From Glomus cerebriforme (Eukaryota; Glomeromycota; Glomeromycetes; Glomerales; Glomeraceae), in contig QKYT01000378.1 in the NCBI GenBank assembly GCA_003550305.1, positions 16,203 through 32,754 on the forward strand: DNA of 16,552 nucleotides, read 5' to 3'. The notes beneath the pieces were generated by a model, which was not told the DNA's origin, did no database searches, and saw only the letters and a list, made by a program, of their open reading frames with translations. Positions 8,846 to 16,552 of the stretch are shown piece by piece; position 1 is the stretch's first letter, and each line of letters starts with the position of its first letter. The translations under genes and the position numbers were made by a program.

Positions 8846-8913
8846 CAGAATTACGAGAGTTTTGGCCAGCATTAGGTGCAAAAACGGTGCTTAATTTCGG
8901 AACCGTAACGGTA
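8846..8913 (-). other. Orphan exon-like segment (22 codons)
   Basis: On the minus strand the segment is bounded by ATTTACAG before it and GTAAAT after it, a good acceptor and donor. Inside, one frame is open and reads TVTVPKLSTVF and then APNAGQNSRNS. Composition is less AT-rich than the flanks. No partner exon was identified. It may be a 5' untranslated exon of HEI10, which starts 320 bp further on, or a fragment of a dispersed repeat. I do not recognise the peptide. Confidence 0.3.
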
Positions 8914-10329
8914 CTGTAAATAATATCACAAATCATTAATTAATTCCTTAAATCGTGTACTGAAAAAAAAGCAAGGATTTCTACGCATCATAAAAAAAGT
9001 ACTCATTCAGTACTCATTCTTGTGCTTAAGATGAGATCGGTGAACAACGAACGACGACGTATTAAAATAGGATAATACGTATTCTTTTTTGTGTTACGAA
9101 TTTATATTGAAGGTGTATTAATTCTTTAAAAACATTAAGTTGGCAGGAAATATTATCATAGAACTTTGATGGGTTAACGCAAAGATCTGAAATTTAAATC
9201 TTGTAAAAAAAAAGTGATTTCTATTGTATCAAGCAAAGACTGAATGAATTATTTCATTTGATGTTAGTGCAATTACATGATGACATTACTCGATTTACCA
9301 AATATTGAATATAAACAACAAACAAAATAGACGTAATTATAAGAGATCGTATAGTAATAATAAAGTTTTTCGATCATTGTTTATAAAAATTATATTAAAT
9401 TTATTGACGAAATTTGACTTTATTATTTAGGTATAAAGAAAAGAGTTATTTAAAAATATACAAATTTTGTTAATAATAAATTGATAATCAAATCGGATAA
9501 TTATAAAACATAATTGAATTTAAAAATACTTATCTGCCGATCATTTTTTGCTATAAATATAATAAAAATATAAAAATATTTTTATTTACAACGTACAAAA
9601 GAGGACAAAGGACTTCCATTTAGTAAACACCTTCCAAATCGGTAAATATTTATTTTTTATTTTTTTTTTTGTGCATACGAAGGTACGAACTGTCCAAGTT
9701 ACTAACATTTTAAATATTTTCATTATGTGAAATGTCAGACACTTTTAGTAAACAAGGTATCTTTTTTTTTTTATTTATATGTTATTGTAAAATTCTACAA
9801 TCAACTTTTCAAGTTGCAAATGTTTCCTAAGAAAAAAATTATTATTATAATTTCTTCCCCCCTTCACAGAGAACAACACTTCTATTCATCTAGATCTATG
9901 TAATCCTGCATATAAAATGTTGGGAAAGTGAGTTTTCCGATTTTTTAAAAAGGACTGATTTTTATTAGTAAAACGGCTATTTTCTGAAAAAAGGAATTTT
10001 GATAAGTCCATGCTTGAAATTAAACAGGTAAATTGTTTCTAAAAATAACTTAAATCATTCCATTCATTGATGGAAAAAATATCATGAGATAAAAAAAATT
10101 TTAAAATAAGGTTTTTCACAGAAAATTATTTTCGGAGTAAAACTTAATTTCTTCCCATGCCGGAATCTAATCCGTTATTATATAATGATCATACATATAT
10201 TCCTTTTGGGGTTGGTGAAATATTATATTCCTGCATTGAAACATAAATAAACTTTATAGGTTCCACCCATATCAGGAATACTAATTAAAATATATGGTCA
10301 ATTTATTTTTATTCCCTTTTATCAGAAGA

Positions 10330-10338
10330 TATAAATAA
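10330..10338 (+). promoter_or_regulatory. Possible TATA element of the copper oxidase gene
   Basis: TATAAATAA lies about 130 bp upstream of the ATG at 10470 and is followed by pyrimidine-rich sequence (long T and CTTT runs near 10378-10415), a common fungal promoter arrangement. In such AT-rich DNA the match is weak evidence. Confidence 0.35.
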
Positions 10339-10469
10339 GCAATGCTTCGACCAAAAAGTTCTCTGGAAAATTTTGAAATTTTTTTTTTCAATATTCCTTT
10401 CTTTTTTTTGTTACCTTCAAAAAAACTAAAATTTACTTTTTAGTTTTCGCATTAACCTTAATTAAAAAG

Positions 10470-12220
10470 ATGAAAGTAACAAAATTTATGTCAATTTTGG
10501 CCCTAGGAATTGGTCTTGTATCGGCCTCTCCTCTTCATCCTAGGCAAGCACCAGTAGGTAAATGGGATATAGTTGGTGACTCTCAAGTTGCGGCTATGCA
10601 CATAGTTCTCGTTTCCTATAAAGACATATACATAATTGATAAACTTGAAGTAAATAAGATTAAACAAGCGAATGGAAATCCAGCAATTTCTGCTGTATAT
10701 GATATTGAAACAAATCAAGTTACACCCCTCGACCTTACTTCAGATACATTCTGTTCAGCAGGTTCGTTCTTTGCCAATGGAACTCTCTTTCATGCAGGTG
10801 GTGCAGAACCAGGTCTTGGATATAATCCAGGTTATCAAAGTGCAAGATTTATAACACCAACTGATCCAAATCCTGACTGGATGGAAATACCGGATGGAAT
10901 GGTCACAAGTAGATGGTATCCAGCTATGGCAACACTTCCAAATGGAAATGTTCTTGTAATGGGAGGAGCATTAAAAGGGACAGGAAAAAATACTGTTGCT
11001 CTTAATAATCCAACTTATGAAATTTGGTCAGCCGGAGGAGCACCACAACCACAACCTGTACAATTCCCCTTTTTAGTAGATGCAATGCCATATAATCTTT
11101 ATCCATTTACACATGTTATGCCAAATTTTGAGAATAAGCAATTAATATTCGTGTTTGCAAATACACAAGGAGTTCTTTTTGATATTGAAACAAATACTGT
11201 AATTTCAAAAACACCAGTATTACCTGGTGGTATTAGATCATATCCATTAACCGCTAATTCAATTTTATTACCTCTTAGACCATCATTAAATTATAAACCA
11301 ACTATTATGATTTGCGGAGGTAATACGGTAATGGAAATTACTTCTCCTGCACTTGCATCTTGTGGTAGAATTGATCCAACTGATCCAAACGCTCAATGGG
11401 AAATGGATAATTTCGGTGGTACCGGACGTGTTATGCCAGATTCTGTTCTTTTACCAGATGGGAAAATTTTATATTTAAATGGTGGTGGAACGGGTTTCGC
11501 TGGATATCATCGTGGTGTAAAAGGAAACCCTCTTTATGTTTCTGATAATCCAGTTTTTACACCTTTCATTTATGATCCTGAAACAAAAGAATGGAATACT
11601 AATTTAGCTCCATCAACCGTTCCAAGATTGTATCATTCCGTTGCAACCTTGGTATCAGATGGAAGAGTTTTCGTAACAGGTAGCAATCCACAAGGATCTG
11701 TAGAAGTTGGTACTAAATTTCCCACTGAGTAAGTTATTAAATTTATTTAATTTATTTTTAATTATTTTACAGATTAAATTTACTTAATTTACTCTTTTTC
11801 TTTTCACTTAGATATCGCGTTGAAATGTTCACACCACCTTACTTGCAGACAGGATTGGCACGTCCTGTAATCAGTAGCGTTGCAGGATTTACAACATTAA
11901 ACACTCAAAGAATTCAAGTGACATATCAACAAACAGTTGAAGTTAAAGTTACAAAAGGACAAACCAATTCATTCATAACAGCTGCTATAATTCATCACGG
12001 ATTTGTTACACATTCACAGAGTTTCTCCCGAAAATATGTTATGCTTAGAGTATTATCTGCACAATATGATCCCGATAATAATAATAATCTTACATTAAAT
12101 CTTGAAATGCCACCAAATCCAACTATACTTCCTCCTGGTCCAAGTTATCTATACATTCTTGATAATGGTATTCCTGCTACTTATTCTGTTGCACTTACCC
12201 TAGGATTTCCTACAAATTAA
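10470..12220 (+). CDS. Secreted glyoxal/galactose oxidase-type copper radical oxidase (AA5)
   Basis: Copper radical oxidases of CAZy family AA5 oxidise aldehydes or alcohols and release hydrogen peroxide outside the cell. Two exons, 10470-11728 and 11812-12220, join in phase across an 83-bp GT-AG intron. They give 555 aa, close to fungal glyoxal oxidase. A signal peptide is visible (residues 1 to about 19, FMSILALGIGLVSA). The active site looks intact: C95 (DTFCSAGS) and Y150 (SRWYPAM) as the cross-linked Cys-Tyr cofactor, Y388 and H389 (RLYHSVATL), and H487 (GFVTHS). The N-terminal half carries kelch-type beta-propeller blades (GTLFHAGG, GNVLVMGG, GKILYLNGG). The C-terminal part, from about FTPPYL, is the DUF1929-type domain. 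GFVTHS sits in it. The order CSAGS then RWYPAM suits the glyoxal oxidase branch (AA5_1), but the substrate cannot be read from sequence. It is a single gene with no linked pathway partner. Confidence 0.93.
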
Positions 12221-13370
12221 AAAAAGAAAAAAATTTAATGATAACGAAAATTAGATGATATATTACACAACATAGAATCAGGAGTGGTTATTTACACAAT
12301 TATATAATTATCCATAGATTAAATGATTATTTAATATTTACTGTATACATTAATTTATCATTACAAATTTTTTTTTTCTTTAAAATAAAAAAAGATTCTA
12401 TGGAAAGTTTTTGTTTGTATTTTTAGTTAATTATTTTATTTTAACTTTAGAATTTTAATAAATTAAAAAATATTTTTTTTTTTTTAAAAAAAAAAAAAAT
12501 AATATATATTACCTAATTTTTTATCTGTTGATATTTGCGAACCTATCAAATTTCTCAGTTGTCTATTTAAAGAACAAAATAATTTATTTTGTATTACAAT
12601 CAAATTTATCAACGTTTGTTCATTTATTTGATGTTACCATGGAAAGAAGGTTATAATATAATTTATTCAACAAATGTATTACATCAATGAATGATGAATG
12701 CTTCTTTGATTGGTAAAAACGCCAAGAAATTACGGTAAAACAATAGGGGAATAAAATTTTTTATGGAGAATAATTATTTTTTTTTTGTTTTTTTACCATT
12801 TTAATTTTTGTTTCGTATAACAAACACAATCGCAAAATGCACCCTGCACGCATGATATCACAAATTATTTGTTAAAAAGTTCATCGGCAGCGCTTAGCAT
12901 TTAATTAAATTCCGGAGATATCCGGGATAATTTTTTGTCCGGTAATTTTATGATTTCTAGAAATAATAACTGATTAAAATTACAAAGTTTTTACTGGTAA
13001 AATTTTTGATTTCTAGAAAACCAAATTAAATTATTAGAAAGCACTAACTACTAAAGTAAAAAACATAATTTAAGTTAATAACTATCATTTTTTGCTATTG
13101 CAGAAAACAAATTTAAAAGATCGTACAATATCATATAATAATTACATGGATCTTCAAATTATATTTATTACCGTGCATATTCCCCCCTTTAACAATAGTT
13201 ATCCGATAGGCCAATACCCCCATGGGTAATTATGTAGAACTGAATGCATGTTGACACGCAAAAATCGCTCAGCTAGTTTATCATATGATTAATCTACTCA
13301 CAAAGATATTTGTCACATGGTTAATTTCTTAAAATGCCGTAATGCCGGCCAAGGGGTAAATATGTAATAA
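12221..13370. other. Intergenic region downstream of the oxidase
   Basis: No gene is recognised. The 3' flank of the oxidase is AT-rich. Near 12470-12500 a T run is followed by an A run and could fold back. Related words around GGTAATTTTATGATTTCTAG (12941-12960) and GGTAAAATTTTTGATTTCTAG (12996-13016) suggest a short diverged duplication. GTGCATAT followed by a C-rich stretch near 13174-13190 resembles the complement of sequence near 14078, outside the foldback element, hinting at nested repeats. Confidence 0.4.
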
Positions 13371-14051
13371 CTAGGGGTTAGATAAATTAACGGGAGGGGA
13401 CAACTTAAGGTTACATAACTGATCAAATGATCCGCCAGAACTGATGGCATATGTAAATTACTACTGTATATGTTAACAGTAAAATGCAACGTTTAAAGTG
13501 AAAAATCAACCGATAATCGATCTAATTATGGAAAAAAAATTTTTTTCGGTAACAAGAAAATACTAGAGAATATGTTCATGTAATTTTTTTCGCTATACAT
13601 TTTTTGAAAAACAGGATCAGCTATTTTAAATAGCTTAAAATCATATAAAATTTTATTAAACACTTGAAAACAATACACAATAAAAGAAGAAAACACTATT
13701 TTTAATTTTAAATAAAAATATTTTATAACTTTTTTATTGAAAACAAAAAAAAAAAAAATTTTTTTTTACTTTCTATCACAAGAGAACAAAAAACATATAA
13801 ACCTAATAAATAAGCAACCAGTGGTCCTATTTGGATAAAAACACTTCGCTTATATAGAGCTAGCATATACAAACTTAACTTGCAGGATCGGCTACTCTTC
13901 TATGGACGTGTGTCAAAAAAATAAAAAAAAACTGAAAATTTTAATATGGGATTTCGTTTGTGTAACCAATTTTATGAGCTTCAGTTATGACTTGTGATCA
14001 TAAATATGTGTAACCTTGAGTTGTCCCCCCGTTAATTTATCTAACCCCTAG
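13371..14051. mobile_element. Foldback/MITE-like element with about 43-bp terminal inverted repeats
   Basis: The left end 13371-13414 starts CTAGGGGTTAGATAAATTAA. It is matched as reverse complement by 14010-14051, which ends in TTAATTTATCTAACCCCTAG. The 44- and 42-bp arms differ by a 2-bp indel in the G tract and one substitution. The element spans 681 bp. Immediately outside, GTAATAA (13364-13370) on the left and GTAATAG (14052-14058) on the right agree in 6 of 7 bases and could be a target-site duplication. No transposase is inside. It fits a non-autonomous DNA transposon. The superfamily is not assigned. Confidence 0.72.
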
Positions 14052-14237
14052 GTAATAGTTAATTTATGATCACGGGATATGCACCAATGATTGACAAAAA
14101 CCGTGCCTGCGCCCACATTTTCCTGAGCTCATTTCATTTTTAACAATAAACCTCTCATAATCTTTAGATCTACAAACTTTCCTGATTTTTAAATTCATTT
14201 TTTATTAGAAATTTACGATAGGTTATAAAATATAATT

Positions 14238-15425
14238 ATGGATAAGGAAAAAGAATTAGAAGAAATTTTTGGAAATGACGCAGATGAGTTGTCTGATGTC
14301 TTGGAAGATTATTCCGATTTCGATAACGCAAGTTCTGAAGAAGACGTAAGGAAATCCTCTGTAAAGTTAAAACATAAGAGATCTCCAACACGTCATACTT
14401 CAGAAGGAGACAAGTATGATGAAGAATATGTTCCTACACCACCTTCAAATAAAAGACGCAGGAAAACAACTGAACCTCGAGTAAAACGACGAAAACGTGC
14501 TGAAAGGATAGAAAGTGTTGGTGATCTAGATGAAGATGAATCAGGAAATGTAGAACCCGCTTTAGCACCGTTAATGGCGTCCAAGGCTTTTGTCGATCGT
14601 GATTTTGATGAGATTCTACCAAAGAGAAAAGGTCGATCGAAGAAGACTGATATTGAACTTGATAAAATGTATGATGATCAGGCTTCAAAAGTTTATCAGC
14701 GCATGATGGAAGCTGGTGAAAAAGACCTATCTAATAATGTTCGAGGAAATCATTCATCTGAAAGAAATCAAATTTTATCGTGGGTTATGGACAAATTGGA
14801 AAAAGCGTACCTTAGAGAATCATTATTAGAACATAATATATTAGATGCAATTAAATTGTGGCTTGAACCATTACCAGATCGTTCATTACCAAGTCATAAT
14901 ATTCAGGAAGATTTATTAAAATCATTAGATGATGTAAGTTTAAATTAAGAACATGAAATGGGAGTTGATTCAATTTAACATAATTTTTATTTATTTTATT
15001 TATTTTTTATTTTAGTTCAACATCACAACTGATCATTTATTGAGCTCAAAAGTTGGTCGTATCGTACATTTCTACTCGAAAAGTCCTCGTATAAACATAA
15101 ACATCCAAAGACAAGCACAACAATTAGTTGATAAATGGGCTGGACCAATCAATGGAGAATCAAGCAATTATAGAGAAAAAATTATGAGAATGGTTCATGA
15201 AGCAAATTCGTGAGTATTTTGATTTATTTGAAAGAATAATATGAATTTTATTGTATATAATTAATAAATAATTTTTATAAATTTATTTTTAGTGGAGCAC
15301 CTTTACCGGTTGCTGGTACATTTGATAATATCCCAACGATTCGTGGCGGTAAGCGTGACGACCCTTACAAGAACATCAAAAGGACAATGGCTCGATTGAA
15401 ACGTACTGGAAAATTCGGAAAATAA
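14238..15425 (+). CDS. IWS1: IWS1/SPN1 transcription elongation factor
   Basis: IWS1 (Spn1 in yeast) binds Spt6 and RNA polymerase II during elongation and links transcription to chromatin and mRNA export. Three exons, 14238-14933, 15016-15209 and 15293-15425, join in phase with GT-AG introns of 82 and 83 bp and give 340 aa (yeast Spn1 is about 410). Residues 1-65 are acidic and probably disordered. Residues 72-90 are basic (KRRRK, KRRKR), a likely nuclear localisation signal. From about residue 150 the conserved Iws1/TFIIS N-terminal-like helical domain begins (YQRMMEAGEKD, ILSWVMDKLEKAYLRESLLEHN, LDAIKLWLEPLPD). It continues in exon 2 to QLVDKWAGPI, followed by a basic C-terminal tail (KRTMARLKR). 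EEIFGNDADEL near the N-terminus resembles short TFIIS-N-domain-interacting motifs of elongation factors. The first exon alone would read 236 aa into intron 1 and lose the end of the domain. Confidence 0.94.
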
Positions 15426-16552
15426 ATATGTTTTAACGAGCATATTTATATATTATATTTTTGATCATTAACTTTGTATATCTGAATTGTTTAATTGGTT
15501 TTAGTTAAGATTTTCGATTCATGAATTTTTTATTATACGGTATTATTATTTCAAAAAAAAAAAAGAATTTTTTGCGATCACAAATTACTACCTTATTAAG
15601 GAATGAATGGTATTAATAGGTGTAATTTTACATCAAATTATTTGTGAAAAAGGGTTAAATGATAACACAAATTTGATTAGATTATGTATTGCCTATTTTA
15701 AAATATCAATATCTTTATTAAAAGAATTTATAATAATCCAAATAATGGTAGGATATATCTAATAAGAAAAAAAAAACAACTTGTTAAAAATAAAACTATA
15801 AAATAAAGTTAAAAGAAAAGCATAAACGGACCGTTATTACCGTCATTAATCTAAAATGTGGGATAAATATTAGATAGATATTTTAATAAACAAAAATATC
15901 GTATTATCGTAAATAAGACCTTTAACAAAATAGCATTAATTTTGACCAGAATTAAAGTAACACCTTTATAAACTTTTTTTTTAATTTCGGCCTAAATTAT
16001 GTATAATTATTTTTCTTATCGACGATCAATGTGACTAAAAAAAAAAAAAACGTACACGAAAAAAAAAAATTATAAAAATTATGAATAAAATATATGAAAT
16101 TTTATTTATTATATAAAGTATAATAGTATATATAGAGTGTATAATAATCTAGTCTCAGAAAAAAAATATATAGAGTGTATAATAATCTAATCTCAGAAAA
16201 AAATAGTTTAAAGATAATAAATAAATAACACATAATGTATCCAAAAGTTTTTAAAGAAACAATAATGAAATTAAAGAACTCGGCGTAAAAAAGAGAAAAT
16301 ACGCGGGAACTTTATTAAAGTACATTTTTATAATTTATTTATTTTGATTAATTTTCGAGTAAATCGTTTTAAGCGGATATATATGAATCATTTATATAGA
16401 TTCATTTAATTTATAAATATTTGTAAGTTTATAAGAAATTTGAATAAAGAGATTGAACGACGTGTTTTTGAATTATATTTTATATTTTGGTATTTTAGTT
16501 TGATATTGTTGTTTGATCTGGATTTAGGTTTTAATTTTTATTTTTATTTATT
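15426..16552. other. AT-rich intergenic sequence downstream of IWS1
   Basis: No gene or RNA gene is recognised. The stretch holds A and T homopolymers and a 38-bp tandem pair (listed separately). The likely 3' untranslated end of IWS1 lies in the first 100-200 bp. Confidence 0.5.
16129..16204. repeat. 38-bp tandem duplication (two copies)
   Basis: Two head-to-tail copies, 16129-16166 and 16167-16204, each begin TATATAGAGTGTATAATAAT and end in an A run. They are identical except for one clear substitution (CTAGTC against CTAATC). This looks like a recent local duplication with no coding capacity. Confidence 0.85.

Larger units (their letters stand above)
8527..10469. other. Intergenic region between HEI10 and the copper oxidase
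   Basis: No complete gene is visible in these 1.9 kb. A 68-nt exon-like piece lies on the minus strand at 8846-8913 (listed separately). A diverged 45-bp duplication links 8741-8787 and 9099-9140. An 11-bp perfect tandem pair (AGTACTCATTC) lies at 8998-9008 and 9009-9019. Long T tracts near 9650-9770 and 10380-10400 precede the oxidase gene. No tRNA or other RNA gene was recognised. Confidence 0.5.

Noticed and set aside
14393..14688. Minus-strand open frames of 63 and 84 aa
   Set aside because: Both are antisense to the first exon of IWS1, whose charged composition and codon pattern explain them.
1..16552. tRNA genes, rRNA genes and CRISPR arrays
   Set aside because: No T-loop consensus in a foldable context, no rRNA sequence, and no spaced direct repeats; the window is eukaryotic.

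Overview
The window looks like nuclear DNA of an early-diverging fungus, most likely an arbuscular mycorrhizal species close to Rhizophagus. It is very AT-rich, its genes carry many short GT-AG introns of 59-88 bp, and decayed DNA transposons fill the space between genes. The species is inferred from composition and gene content; nothing was searched.

Layout. Positions 1-1856 hold a decayed hAT transposon with its 3' end. Positions 1857-4500 are gene-poor, with a Tc1/mariner fragment, a low-complexity TTGAC-type repeat and an inverted-repeat element rich in CACGTG. Positions 4758-8526 are a compact gene cluster: AP4S1 (+, AP-4 adaptor sigma subunit), POP4 (-, RNase P/MRP protein p29), a U6atac snRNA gene (+, catalytic RNA of the minor spliceosome) and HEI10/CCNB1IP1 (-, meiotic crossover RING protein, 11 exons). 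Positions 8527-10469 are intergenic with small duplications. A secreted glyoxal/galactose oxidase-type copper enzyme (+) lies at 10470-12220. Positions 12221-14237 are intergenic and contain a roughly 680-bp foldback or MITE-like element. IWS1/SPN1 (+, transcription elongation factor) lies at 14238-15425. The rest is AT-rich intergenic sequence with a 38-bp tandem repeat.

None of the four intron-rich genes is a single open frame. I rebuilt each exon by exon from conserved protein sequence and splice sites, and phases close exactly in every case: 144 aa for AP-4 sigma, 227 aa for POP4, 316 aa for HEI10 and 340 aa for IWS1. The oxidase closes at 555 aa.

The genes are not an operon, but three concern nuclear RNA metabolism: POP4 (tRNA/rRNA processing), U6atac (splicing) and IWS1 (Pol II elongation). 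POP4 and U6atac are divergent with starts only about 120 bp apart and so probably share a promoter region. AP4S1 and POP4 converge with 45 bp between their stop codons. The most noteworthy items are the U6atac gene, which many other fungi lack, with its unusual GGC in place of the AGC catalytic triad; an intact HEI10 with 12-nt and 21-nt microexons in a lineage long thought asexual; and an AP-4 subunit, a complex missing from the well-studied yeasts.
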